A DNA stretch of 64,000 nucleotides from Streptomyces sp. HUAS 15-9 (GCF_025642155.1 NZ_CP106798.1:2790001-2854000), one strand, 5' to 3'. Shown: positions 8,905 through 16,707, numbered from the stretch's first letter. A program made the numbers and translations. The notes: generated by a model not told the origin, from the sequence alone.

Positions 8905-9027
8905 CGCGTCGGGTTCCTTTCATGCCGTGCTGTGGGGTGGCGGTGATGCGGCCGACAGGAGCCCGCAGCGTTGCGTAAAGCACCCCCCGGCACCCTTGCA
9001 TCGACCGTCAGATCGACCATAACACTA

Positions 9028-9058
9028 ATAATCGATTATCTGCCGGATCGTCTATGAT
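9028..9058 (+). promoter_or_regulatory. Operator-like palindrome and -10 element before the gntR gene
   Basis: ATAATCGATTAT at 9028-9039 is a perfect 12-bp palindrome, conspicuous in a GC-rich genome. TATGAT at 9053-9058 is a good -10 hexamer only six bases before the ATG at 9065, which suggests a leaderless mRNA. The palindrome would then cover the -35 region, a position for autorepression by the GntR protein and possible control of the divergent PEBP gene. The function is inferred. Confidence 0.5.
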
Positions 9059-9064
9059 GACGAC

Positions 9065-9769
9065 ATGACCCAGACGGCCCACACCTCGACCTCGTCGGGG
9101 AAGCAGATGCTCTCCGAGCAGGTCTACGCACACCTGCGGGACGCGATCATGCGCGGCGACTACGCCCCCGGTGACGCCCTCAAACCCCAGGACCTGGCCA
9201 AGGAACAGGGCGTGAGCCTGGCCGTCGTGCGCGAGGCGCTCGTGCGGGTGGTCGGCGAGGGCCTCGCCGACCGGCTGCCCAACCGCGGCTTCGCGGTCCC
9301 GGCCTTCTCCGACCGCCGCTGGCAGGAGATCGCGGAGGCCCGCCGGACCATCGAGCCGGTCGTGCTGCGCATGTCCATCGAGCGCGGCGACGTCGACTGG
9401 GAGGCCCGCGTACGAGCCGCCCACCACCGCCTGGCCCGCACCCCGGCGCACGTGCCGGAGGAGGGCGAACACTACAGCGGCGCATGGTCCGAAGCCCACC
9501 GAATCTTCCACCGCACCCTGCTGGAAGGCTGCGGCAACCCCGTCCTGCTGGAGACCTTCGACCGGATGTGGACCTCGAGCGAGCTGGCCCGCCGCTGGTC
9601 GGCTCACCGCGTCCCCGACCGGGACCACGTTGGCGAGCACCGCCGACTGGAGGAGGCGGCGCTGGCCCGCGACGCCCACACCGCGGCCGAGGTACTGGCC
9701 CAGCACCTCACCCTGACCGCGGTCGGACTGACCCGCTGCACCCACCACGAACCCGCGAAGGAAGCCTGA
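9065..9769 (+). CDS. GntR-family (FadR/FCD subfamily) regulator
   Basis: The 234-residue protein has a GntR winged helix at about residues 17-85 ('LSEQVYAHLRDAIMRGDYA', 'LAKEQGVSLAVVREALVRV') followed by an all-helical FCD ligand-binding domain. In the latter, 'IEPVVLRMSIERG', 'HRIFHRTLLEGCGN' and 'DHVGEHRRLEEAALARD' supply the Asp/His metal-ligand positions typical of FCD regulators. Such proteins respond to organic acids. It is divergent from the PEBP gene. The start is the ATG immediately after the TATGAT box, and no Shine-Dalgarno sequence precedes it, consistent with leaderless translation. Confidence 0.88.
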   Translation: MTQTAHTSTSSGKQMLSEQVYAHLRDAIMRGDYAPGDALKPQDLAKEQGVSLAVVREALVRVVGEGLADRLPNRGFAVPAFSDRRWQEIAEARRTIEPVVLRMSIERGDVDWEARVRAAHHRLARTPAHVPEEGEHYSGAWSEAHRIFHRTLLEGCGNPVLLETFDRMWTSSELARRWSAHRVPDRDHVGEHRRLEEAALARDAHTAAEVLAQHLTLTAVGLTRCTHHEPAKEA

Positions 9770-9857
9770 TCGCCTCGCCATGACCCGATGAGTGCCTACT
9801 CGTCGGTCTCGACGCCGGAGCCCTCCAGCAGCCGGGAATCGGCGCGGGCCGGCCACC

Positions 9858-9965
9858 CGCTACGACAAGGCGCCCCAGAGCTACCTCGCCGGACTCCACC
9901 TACGAGGCACAGTCATCCGGCTCCGCAACCTCCAATGGAGATCAGAACTCGGCACACTCCCGTGA
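9858..9965 (+). pseudogene. Transposase C-terminal remnant
   Basis: The plus strand reads 'RYDKAPQSYLAGLHLRG' and 'VIRLRNLQ', ending at a TGA at 9963. This is the typical last part of IS5-type transposases (pattern RYDK---SY-A---L----I-LR). Only about 35 residues remain and the rest of the element is absent. Confidence 0.55.
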
Positions 9966-10305
9966 TCGGGTGTCGGCATTCGGCGCCGTCCATACCTCAC
10001 TTGCTGGACAGATCTCGCGCGGCACCGCGCCCAAGGCGATGGGCTCGCGACCAAGCAAGGTGACGAGTGTCGGGTCGCCAGCGGCGAAGATGCCCAGCAT
10101 CTGGTCCGCCGCTTCGGAGGGGGACGCCGTTGCCCACCTGCTGCTTGCGGAACTGGTCGTCGGATGCGGTGGTCCTCGTGATGGTAGGGCCTGGCCAGTG
10201 TCTCGTGATCCTCTTGGCGTCACCTGGGCTGACCCTCAAGAGGTGCGCTGAACAGCGCGCTTAGAGAGATCTGCAGAATCACAATCAGCATCACGGAACA
10301 CTGGG
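9966..10305 (-). other. Non-coding debris with possible NmrA-like reductase remnant
   Basis: No intact gene is supported. On the minus strand, two frames together read 'FRKQQVGNGVP' and 'AADQMLGIFAAGDPTLVT', 'LLGREPIALGAVPREI', which resembles the C-terminal end of NmrA-type NAD(P)-binding proteins (pattern ...LG-F-A---G-----DP-L--LLGR-P--L-). It is frameshifted and has no N-terminal Rossmann motif. Confidence 0.3.
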
Positions 10306-11340
10306 TCACCGGGTGTGGTTTGTGGCGCGGGACGTGAGGTGTTCCCAGTTGCGGTGCGCGATGTCGGCCTTCTGCTCGCCAGTGAAGGGGGCGTCCTCCA
10401 GGAAGCTCCGGGCGACGCCGGCGCTGGTGTCCACGAAGGGGAAGCCAGCGGGGCGGAACCCGTAGGTGAAGGGGTAGTCGGTCGAGTACAGCATCCGTTC
10501 GGTCCCCACGACTTCGGCTGTCCAGCGGAGATAGCGGGGGCTGACGGTGCCGCTGCCGGCGACCCAGAAGTTCTGCTTGAAGTAGTCGGCGAGCGGGCGG
10601 GCCAGGCCACCGGCGTCGGCGAAGAACCCGGTGTGGTCGAGATAGAAGAGCACAACCTCTCCCCAGTGGCCGGCGATCACCTGGAGATCGGGGTACCGGT
10701 CGAAGACGCCGGAGAAGATCATCCGCAGGTACTGCACTCCCAGGTCGTAGTACCAGCCAATCGCAGGCCCTGCCAGCGCGGTCCCGATGGGACCGAGGTT
10801 CGAGTAGTAGGCGTCCATCACCGCCTGCACAGGCATCTGCGGGTGGAAGTGGAGGGGAACCTGCAGCCGCTCCGCAGCGGCGTACAGCTCGTCGTATCCG
10901 GGGTCGTCGGCGAGTTTGGATCCGGTGCGCCCGTAGAGCATGGCGCCAGGGAAGCCCAGCTCGGTGACGGCTCGCTCCAGCTCCGCAGCCGCGGCCGACG
11001 GCGACTGTGTCGGGATCGCCGCGAACGCCTGGAACCGATCGGGCCTGCCGGCCACAATCTCCGCGAGCTGGTCGTTGGTGTCGCGGGCCACGGCGATCGC
11101 ATCCGAGTCAGGCAGGTTCTGCACGCCCGGTGACGAGATCGACAGCACCGCCACGTCGACCCCCTGGTCGTCCATGTGCGCAAGCCTCGTCTCCGCGGTG
11201 TCGCGCAGTCGCTGGGCGGTGGGGCTGTCGCCGAACCCGAGGTTCGGCAGCTCCGGCGCCCCGGACCGCGACCACGCATCCATGATCGCGGGCAGGGCGA
11301 CGTGCTCTTCCAGGGCAACGATCCGCAGTCGGTCGGACAT
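10306..11340 (-). CDS. Amidohydrolase-2 family (gamma-resorcylate decarboxylase / ACMSD-like) enzyme
   Basis: The 344-residue protein begins 'MSDRLRIVALEEHVALP'; 'EEH' is the N-terminal metal-binding motif of the decarboxylase branch of the amidohydrolase superfamily. Further ligands are visible in 'PLHFHPQMP', 'VIAGHWGEVVLFYLDH' and 'MLYSTDYPF' (the final Asp). The family removes CO2 from aromatic or aminomuconate-type substrates using a divalent metal. The exact substrate is unknown. ATG at 11340 is chosen over upstream in-frame codons because those would place the start inside the shared operator region. It is divergent from a TetR gene, and paired 13-bp operators lie between them, so I infer repression by that regulator. 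Confidence 0.88.
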   Translation of the reverse strand: MSDRLRIVALEEHVALPAIMDAWSRSGAPELPNLGFGDSPTAQRLRDTAETRLAHMDDQGVDVAVLSISSPGVQNLPDSDAIAVARDTNDQLAEIVAGRPDRFQAFAAIPTQSPSAAAAELERAVTELGFPGAMLYGRTGSKLADDPGYDELYAAAERLQVPLHFHPQMPVQAVMDAYYSNLGPIGTALAGPAIGWYYDLGVQYLRMIFSGVFDRYPDLQVIAGHWGEVVLFYLDHTGFFADAGGLARPLADYFKQNFWVAGSGTVSPRYLRWTAEVVGTERMLYSTDYPFTYGFRPAGFPFVDTSAGVARSFLEDAPFTGEQKADIAHRNWEHLTSRATNHTR

Positions 11341-11384
11341 GCGATGCTCCTCCGCGCTTTGTTTCCAGTGGAACCAACATGACC

Positions 11385-11432
11385 GTATCACCGATACTAA
11401 CAATGGAATCGCCCTTGCGGTATCGTTGATAC
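11385..11432. promoter_or_regulatory. Two TetR operator sites between amidohydrolase and tetR genes
   Basis: Two copies of the same inverted repeat, GTATC-N3-GATAC, occur at 11385-11397 (GTATCACCGATAC) and 11420-11432 (GTATCGTTGATAC). Their centres are 35 bases apart, and the second ends directly at the tetR ATG. Identical palindromes in a divergent TetR promoter region are the usual layout for an autoregulated repressor. Confidence 0.75.
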
Positions 11433-12167
11433 ATGCCGCCACATGCAAGGAGCGGGAGCAGCGCCACCGACGCTGCGGCCGTCGACCGCCGACAGACCCG
11501 GCAGCGGGTCATCGAGGCCGCCATCGATCTGCTGACACGCGGGGGCCGCGAGGCGGTCACCACCCGCGCCGTCGCCGATGCGGCGGGCCTGCAGCCACCG
11601 GCCCTCTACCGGCTGTTCGGCGACAAGGACGGACTGCTCGACGCAGTGGCCGAGCACGGATTCGCCGCATTCCTCGCCACCAAGCACGTCGACCCCGACC
11701 CGCGAGACCTCATCGAGGACCTGAGAGCCGGCTGGGACACAGCGGTCGAGTTCGGTCTGGCCAATCCCGCGCTGTACACGCTGATGTACAGCGAACCCAC
11801 GAGGGCCACCTCGGCCGCCTTCAAGGCTGGCACGGAGATCCTGATGGGCCGCGTCCGGCGCCTCGCCGCCGGCGGCTGGCTCCGCGTCGACGAGGAACTC
11901 GCGGCCCAGATCATCCACGCCACGGCCCGCGGCGCGGTGCTCACCTGGCTGTCCCTGCCCGAGAACCGGCGCAATCCGTCCCTGTTGACCGCGCTGCGGG
12001 AGTCCATGGTCGCCGCGGTCACCAACCAACAGCCGGCCGTGCAGGACGCCGGTCCGGCAGGCGCCGCCCGCGCCTTGCACGCCGCACTACCCGAACAGAC
12101 GACCCTCAGCAGCGCGGAGCAGCATCTGCTGAGGGAGTGGCTGAACCGCCTTGCCGCCGACGGTTGA
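11433..12167 (+). CDS. TetR-family transcriptional repressor
   Basis: The 244-residue protein has the TetR helix-turn-helix at about residues 27-70 ('AAIDLLTRGGREAVTTRAVA', then 'AGLQPPALYRLFGDKDGLL'). A helical ligand-binding domain follows, with the 'MYSEPTR' region and the 'IIHATARGAVLTWLSLPE' helix typical of actinobacterial TetR proteins. It most likely represses the divergent amidohydrolase and itself through the two GTATC-N3-GATAC sites. The ligand may be the amidohydrolase substrate. The ATG follows the operator with no leader of useful length, so the transcript may be leaderless. Confidence 0.88.
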   Translation: MPPHARSGSSATDAAAVDRRQTRQRVIEAAIDLLTRGGREAVTTRAVADAAGLQPPALYRLFGDKDGLLDAVAEHGFAAFLATKHVDPDPRDLIEDLRAGWDTAVEFGLANPALYTLMYSEPTRATSAAFKAGTEILMGRVRRLAAGGWLRVDEELAAQIIHATARGAVLTWLSLPENRRNPSLLTALRESMVAAVTNQQPAVQDAGPAGAARALHAALPEQTTLSSAEQHLLREWLNRLAADG

Positions 12168-12248
12168 GGTGCCGACGGCTCGTGCGTTCTCGCCGGGTGA
12201 GGCTCCCCTCCCATTGTGGAGACCGTGGCCTGCGTGATAGTTGGGGAG

Positions 12249-12455
12249 TCATAGCCCCTTCTCGAGCACAGTTACCGCGGCTCGGAGTTCGTCGAGTGCG
12301 TGGCGTGCGAGTTCGGTGAGCGTCGTCTGCTGGTTGGCTGGATCGACCCATTGGTCGAAGGCGTGGTAGAAGGCACGGATGCCGAGTTCGGCGACAAGAC
12401 TCGCGGTCGGTTCCAATACGCCGCGCTTGTGGAGTGCGTCCACCATGGCCTTGGC
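12249..12455 (-). pseudogene. TetR-family regulator, C-terminal fragment
   Basis: The minus-strand frame reads 'MVDALHKRGVLEPTASLVAE', 'LGIRAFYHAFDQWVDPANQQ', 'TTLTELARHALDELRAA'. This is the C-terminal ligand-binding part of a TetR regulator; the pattern 'AF--AF--W-' and the closing helix are typical. The DNA-binding domain is missing, because upstream the sequence switches to an SDR fragment on the other strand near 12,460-12,480. It is not a functional regulator. Confidence 0.6.
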
Positions 12456-12479
12456 AAGCCCGACGCGCTTGAAGGCGGC

Positions 12480-12772
12480 GACCTCTACCGGCTGGCGTTG
12501 GAGAAGGCCCCGGCAGGCTCACAGCTGTACGCCGCGGCCGAAGAGTGCATCACGGTGCAGGAGATCGCGGAGACCATCGGTCGCCATCTGAACGTCCCGG
12601 CCGTGAGCATCCCAGCCGAGCAGGCCGCGGACCACTTCAAGGGCTTCCCCTTCATCTTGCTCGACATCACGAAGTCCAACGCGGACGCCAGCAGTTGTTG
12701 CTGGACGGGGAGCCGTTCCACCCCGGCCTAATCGTCGACCTCGAAGACGGCCACTACTTCACCGCTGGCTGA
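12480..12772 (+). pseudogene. SDR epimerase C-terminal fragment, frameshifted
   Basis: The plus strand encodes 'DLYRLALEKAPAGSQLYAAA', 'ECITVQEIAETIGRHLNVPA', 'SIPAEQAADHFKGFPF' and, after a frame change near 12,680-12,700, 'HPGLIVDLEDGHYF'. This is the conserved C-terminal third of the same family of NAD-dependent epimerases as the truncated gene at 5226-5897. Neither fragment can work alone. Orientation and position show that the two pieces were separated, or come from two copies. Confidence 0.7.
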
Positions 12773-13324
12773 TGCCGACCCGCCCCAGCCCGGTCGGCGA
12801 TTCGTCCACCGGCTGGGCTGGCAAGGGGCTCCGCGACCATGCCACATGATCGGCCGGACAGCTCTGGTCCTGGACGCCCTGCACTCTCAGGTTCAGCCCG
12901 GCTAATCTCTGTGAGCCACCCAACCACATGCGCGCGGTTTCCTCGGGCCGTTATCAGTACGGGCCGCCGCTTCCTCATCCCGGACGGGCGCAGAGCCCCC
13001 AGCGATCAAGGTGTCCCGCTCATCCGCTAAGCCGCCCGTCGCCCCCGCCCGTCACGGCCGGAGGAGGGTGGCAAGTGGGTCCACAGACGAGTCTTCTCTT
13101 TCCCTGCGTCCCATCAGCGTCCCAACTTGCGCGTCCACACCTCGTACAGGTCGACGATCACGGTTCCCCTCGACGATGAACCCACATCTGCCCAGGTCAA
13201 CGGATCGTGAACCCTCGCAGGCCAACCGCCGTTGAACTCACGAGCAGCGGATTCAGTCCGTTGGCCCAAAGTCCTGAATCCGCGCCCCTGCTGAGACGTT
13301 TCGGCAGGTCACAGACCTGCATGG
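12773..13324. other. Intergenic stretch without a supportable gene
   Basis: About 550 bases in which I find no gene with recognisable features. 'IGRTALVLDAL' near 12,846 on the plus strand is reminiscent of an IS3-type transposase, but it is too short to call. The right end runs into the tRNA-derived repeat at 13,325. Confidence 0.4.
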
Positions 13325-13369
13325 TGGGGCGGGTGGGACTCGAACCCACGGCCGACGGATCATGAGTCC
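13325..13369 (-). repeat. 3'-half copy of the tRNA(CAU) gene; putative attachment site
   Basis: These 45 bases match the 3' half of the intact tRNA gene at 16,315-16,388 (anticodon loop, variable loop, T-arm and acceptor 3' strand) with a single mismatch at 13,361. Identity stops abruptly in the anticodon stem. Direct repeats of a tRNA 3' end in this arrangement are left by tyrosine-recombinase integration: the intact tRNA is one att site and this copy the other. No integrase gene remains between them. Confidence 0.7.
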
Positions 13370-13553
13370 TTTTCGGACCTTCCGATCCGTCCCGGCTCTT
13401 GTCTCGATCTTCCTGTAACCGCAGTTCAGGGGCGCTTTGCCATTCTGGGGGGTGGCCCCTTTTGTCACCCTCCGGCAGCGGCATTGCCTTCCGACGGGGA
13501 GAGCCGGCCCCTGTCCCTGTCGTTCCTCCGATGAGGCCTGTGCCGAAGCCCTT

Positions 13554-15253
13554 TCACAGCCCGTGCCGGTCAAGGATGCTCATCAGCTTCCGCCTGCGTC
13601 TCAGCTCCGTTCGCAGACCGCCGAGATACACGGTGAACGCGTCCTCGGTCCCCAGCGCGCGATGGCAGTCACGGGACGGGCCGCCAGGAGCAAACCCGGC
13701 CAGGTGCTCGTAGGCACGGACACCGGTCGGCTCCTTCGACCGCCCGACCAGCCGCAGGTACACGCCGAGTGACTCGGCCGGACGCATCTCGCGCGACAGG
13801 TCGGCGAGTCGCTCCCACTGCCGGTCGTCCGCGCGGTCGGCCGCCTCGCACCAGGCGGCGTCCAGGTCGCCGTCGTCGAGCAGTGCGTCCATCAGCACGG
13901 GCCCGCCGTACCGGCCGCCGTGTTCACGACGGGCGCCCTCGCTCAGAGCGGCCAGTGCCGCCGCGCGTTCGCTCTTCCAGCAGTCTGCCGCCCGGGCGGC
14001 GGAGCGCAGCTGCCGGTAGGCGGCGAGGGACCGCTCGACACGGAACCGGTCCCGGCGCACCGTGACCGCGTCCGCCGCCCGCCCCGTCTTCGCGTACTGG
14101 ACGCATACGTGCTCGACCAAACGGCCGTCGATGTACGGCTCGGCGGCGCAGTCCCGCAGTCCCCGCTCGGCCCAGGCGAGTGCCTCGTCCGCACGGCCCG
14201 CCGTTTCCAGTTCCTCGGCGATGAGCAGATGGGTGACACCGGACGGGTCGAGGTCCTGCGCGTGCAGGGCGACCAGTGCATCGACGTCGCCCTCCGCCTT
14301 GGCCAGGCGCTCCATCAGGTCCCGCTCCGCCCAGCCGGACGGCCTGCGCCTGAGCGCCCCGGCCGCCAGCTGCCGCATGCGGGCCAGTCCACTCGGCCCC
14401 AGCGAGTCGGCGTAGTCGAGCGGATCCAGGTCTGTCACGTCGTTGCTTTCGTCAAGCACCGTGCCGACCAGCCACTCGGCCAGCCGAGCCGGATCGGGGC
14501 GTGCGACCCCACAAGCCTCCAGGTGGGCCTCGGCCACTGCGGCGGCGGCCTCCCCGACCACCCCGTCGGAGTCGTCGATCTCCCCGTATGCCTCCCCCAG
14601 CACCCCGATCACCTCCTCGGCCAGACCGACCGCCTGCGCCGCCTGCCCGTCGGCGGTCAAGGCGCGCAGGGCGCTCGCCGCCTCGGCGACTTGCCGCGCA
14701 TACCCGGAGGCATCCGCGTACTCGATGTACCCGTACCGGGCGAACGGCCGTGGATCGATCAGGGCGATGATCCGATCCCGGACCGTACTGAGGTCGGAAC
14801 GAGCAGCGGCTGCCGCAGCTCCAAACGCCGACTTAGTTCCCGGTCCTCGGCGACCTGCTCCCGCACCAGCGCCAGGAGTTCGTCACGTGACAGCGCCGAA
14901 AGCCACGCCTCCAAGCCGGAAGATCGCGCCCGTGCCGCGGCTCGCTGATGCGGGATCGTCTTCGCCCGCCGCAACACGGTCAGCCCGACCGCCACACAGT
15001 GCTTGCAGAAGTTGGCCTCCCGTCCGTACGGGCAGTCGCACCATCCCGAGATCCCCTCCTCGCCGCCGAGGGTGAGCTCCACCTCGTAGACATCCGTACA
15101 GTGCACCACAGCGGTGACCGAGCCCTCCCCCACCTCCAGCCCGCTCACCGCGTCCAGATACCCCAGCCCCCGCTCGAAGGACCGAGCCCCGGCCAGCGCC
15201 CTCAGATCGTCCTCGTCGAATCCCGCCGCTTTCCGTGCCACACCGGTATTCAA
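13554..15253 (-). pseudogene. SWIM zinc-finger protein, frameshifted
   Basis: The 5' part (TTG start at 15253) reads 'FDEDDLRALAGARSFERG' and carries a SWIM finger 'CDCPYGREANFCKHC' (CxC...CxH at about residues 73-87). After 'SRRLEL' near base 14,815 the sense continues in another frame ('AAAARSDLSTVRDRIIALID'). It then runs for about 400 further residues of helical, TPR-like sequence to the stop at 13,554 ('RRRKLMSILDRHGL'). The whole would be about 565 residues, normal for actinobacterial SWIM proteins of unknown function. Either the gene is a recent pseudogene or there is a one-base sequence error in the GC-rich run. It is the largest gene inside the tRNA-bounded remnant. Confidence 0.75.
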
Positions 15254-15267
15254 CCGCGGAAGGCGCG

Positions 15268-15405
15268 GTGCCGACCAAGCTGAACGACGAGTGGACCGAG
15301 GCCCCTGCTACATGGGACTCGACCTGGCCGGCCAAGGCCCGCCTCTACCCGATCGAGACAGAATTCGACGAGACAGGCCGCCCGGCCACCGAACTCACCG
15401 CATAG
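15268..15405 (+). pseudogene. Short C-terminal protein fragment of unknown family
   Basis: An open frame of 45 residues reads '[20 protein letters not shown]', '[19 protein letters not shown]' and ends in TAG. The composition is protein-like and not a simple GC artefact, but there is no promoter or start and I do not recognise the parent family. It is probably the tail of a lost gene. Confidence 0.3.
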
Positions 15406-15483
15406 CCACAAACGAGACCACCGAGTGGCCTTCGATACACCACTCCAGCGTGCGCGCCGGGAACTGTGGACACGATCAAGACT

Positions 15484-15503
15484 CGTACTATATCTTGTAC
15501 AAG
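15484..15503 (+). promoter_or_regulatory. YefM/YoeB-type operator and promoter
   Basis: The palindrome CTTGTACAAG at 15494-15503 contains the core TGTACA, the motif bound by YefM antitoxins in published work on YefM-YoeB operators. An AT-rich 'TACTATAT' just upstream can serve as the -10 region. A strong 'GAGAGGAGG' ribosome binding site follows before the yefM ATG. This supports autoregulation of the pair. Confidence 0.6.
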
Positions 15504-15524
15504 TCGAGAGAGGAGGCAGCAAGC

Positions 15525-15788
15525 ATGTCCATCACCGCCAGCGAGGCGCGCCAGAACCTGTTCCCGCTGATCGAGCAGGTCAACGAGGACCACGCTCCGG
15601 TTCACATCACCTCCCGCAAGGGGAACGCCGTCCTCATGTCCGAAGAGGACTTCAGCTCTTGGACCGAGACAGTGCACCTCCTGCGCTCCCCCAAGAACGC
15701 CCGTCGCCTGCTCGACTCCATCGCCGAGGCGGAGGCCGGCAAGGCCCAGCATCGCGAGCTGATCGACCCCGACGCGGAGCGTGCGTGA
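15525..15788 (+). CDS. yefM: YefM/Phd-family antitoxin
   Basis: The 87-residue antitoxin has the Phd/YefM fold signature: '[19 protein letters not shown]' (dimerising, DNA-binding N-terminus), '[20 protein letters not shown]' and a charged, flexible C-terminal tail ('[16 protein letters not shown]') that wraps the toxin. It neutralises YoeB and represses the operon at the TGTACA palindrome upstream. A strong AGGAGG-type site precedes the ATG. Its stop codon overlaps the toxin start, which indicates translational coupling. Confidence 0.9.
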   Translation: MSITASEARQNLFPLIEQVNEDHAPVHITSRKGNAVLMSEEDFSSWTETVHLLRSPKNARRLLDSIAEAEAGKAQHRELIDPDAERA

Positions 15789-16039
15789 AGATCTCGTTCA
15801 CGTCCCACGCCTGGGAGGACTACACCTACTGGGCCGAGAACGACCGCAAGATGGTCAAGCGCATCAACAAGCTGATCGACGACACCATGCGCGATCCCTT
15901 CAAGGGCATCGGCAAGCCGGAGCCCCTGAAGGGCGACCTGTCGGGCTACTGGTCTCGGAGAATCGACGACACGCACCGGCTCGTGTACAAGCCGTCCGAC
16001 GATGAGTTGATGATTGTCCAGGCTCGGTATCACTACTGA
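15785..16039 (+). CDS. yoeB: YoeB-family mRNA interferase toxin
   Basis: The 84-residue product matches YoeB along its whole length: '[19 protein letters not shown]', '[11 protein letters not shown]', '[20 protein letters not shown]', '[12 protein letters not shown]' and C-terminal 'ARYHY'. The catalytic residues known for E. coli YoeB (Glu46, Arg65, His83, Tyr84) have counterparts in 'GKPEPLKG', 'WSRRIDD' and the final 'YHY'. YoeB cleaves mRNA in the ribosomal A site. The GTG start overlaps the antitoxin stop by four bases. The pair lies at one end of the tRNA-bounded remnant, where an addiction module would have stabilised the element. Confidence 0.92.
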   Translation: MKISFTSHAWEDYTYWAENDRKMVKRINKLIDDTMRDPFKGIGKPEPLKGDLSGYWSRRIDDTHRLVYKPSDDELMIVQARYHY

Positions 16040-16285
16040 CACCGAAGAGCCTTCACCGCTCCCGAAGAACGCATGATGCTGGAGCGACACCGTTCAGCAA
16101 CGGCTCGCACAGCGGGGCCAGCTCGACGCCTTCCATCCACGGCGTCAATCAGGCGATACGACCAATTTTGGTTATGCCTCGCATGTCGCCTGACCGTGTC
16201 CCATGCGTCCCTGGATCTTGATCTGAACGAATGAACGGGGCCCCCACCCTGGAGTGGTGACCCCCGCTCTTGCGTTTCCACAGGT

Positions 16286-16308
16286 AGAAACGGTTCTCTG
16301 GGAGAACC
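16286..16308 (-). terminator. Terminator after tRNA(CAU)
   Basis: GGTTCTC-TGG-GAGAACC at 16292-16308 is a perfect 7-bp stem. Read on the minus strand it follows the tRNA 3' end by seven bases and is succeeded by GTTTCT, a weak U-tract. Confidence 0.55.
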
Positions 16309-16314
16309 TTGGGG

Positions 16315-16388
16315 TGGGGCGGGTGGGACTCGAACCCACGGCCGACGGATTATGAGTCCGCTGCTCTAACCGGCTGAGCTACCGCCCC
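16315..16388 (-). tRNA. tRNA with CAU anticodon (elongator Met, possibly Ile2)
   Basis: A complete 74-nt cloverleaf on the minus strand: acceptor GGGGCGG pairing with CCGCCCC, D-arm 'AGCTCAGCCGGTTAGAGC', anticodon loop CTCATAA giving CAU, and T-arm 'GTGGGTTCGAGTCCCAC'. The CCA end is not encoded. CAU can belong to elongator Met or to Ile2 (lysidine-modified); Met is the default, and identity elements would need a proper scan. The 3' half is duplicated at 13,325. Confidence 0.92.
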
Positions 16389-16521
16389 ATAGCGGCGTGT
16401 CGCGTACATGTGTGCGCGCCGTCTGCCGCAGCATAGCCGCTCATACGATCTCCTGCTTCGCATGGTCGGCTTCACATGACCTTGAGGACTCCGCCCCGAG
16501 CCGGGTGGTTCCCTCGGACAT

Positions 16522-16545
16522 GAAAAAGGACCCCGGCGGGGTCCT
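16522..16545 (-). terminator. Intrinsic terminator after the tRNA-Asn pair
   Basis: AGGACCCC-GGC-GGGGTCCT at 16527-16545 is a perfect 8-bp GC-rich stem. On the minus strand it is followed directly by TTTTT, a textbook intrinsic terminator for the tandem tRNA-Asn transcript. Confidence 0.85.
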
Positions 16546-16556
16546 CGTTCAGCATG

Positions 16557-16629
16557 CTCCCCCGACTGGACTCGAACCAGTAACCTGCCGGTTAACAGCC
16601 GGCTGCTCTGCCAATTGAGCTACGGAGGA
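16557..16629 (-). tRNA. tRNA-Asn (GUU), downstream copy
   Basis: A 73-nt cloverleaf on the minus strand: acceptor TCCTCCG with CGGGGGA, D-arm 'AGCTCAATTGGCAGAGC', anticodon loop CTGTTAA giving GUU, and T-arm 'TACTGGTTCGAGTCCAGT'. It is identical in all 73 bases to the copy 5 bases upstream and is followed by a strong terminator. Confidence 0.95.
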
Positions 16630-16634
16630 CCGAG

Positions 16635-16707
16635 CTCCCCCGACTGGACTCGAACCAGTAACCTGCCGGTTAACAGCCGGCTGCTCTGCCAATTGAGCTA
16701 CGGAGGA
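16635..16707 (-). tRNA. tRNA-Asn (GUU), upstream copy
   Basis: Identical to the neighbouring tRNA-Asn at 16557-16629 and separated from it by only five bases (16630-16634), so the two are processed from one transcript. The anticodon is GUU and CCA is not encoded. Confidence 0.95.

Noticed and set aside
12840..13030. IS3-type transposase fragment ('IGRTALVLDAL')
   Set aside because: Only about ten residues match and there are stops on both sides; below what I would annotate.
13325..13400. A second functional tRNA(CAU)
   Set aside because: Only the 3' half is present. The D-arm and the 5' acceptor strand are missing, so it cannot be a tRNA.
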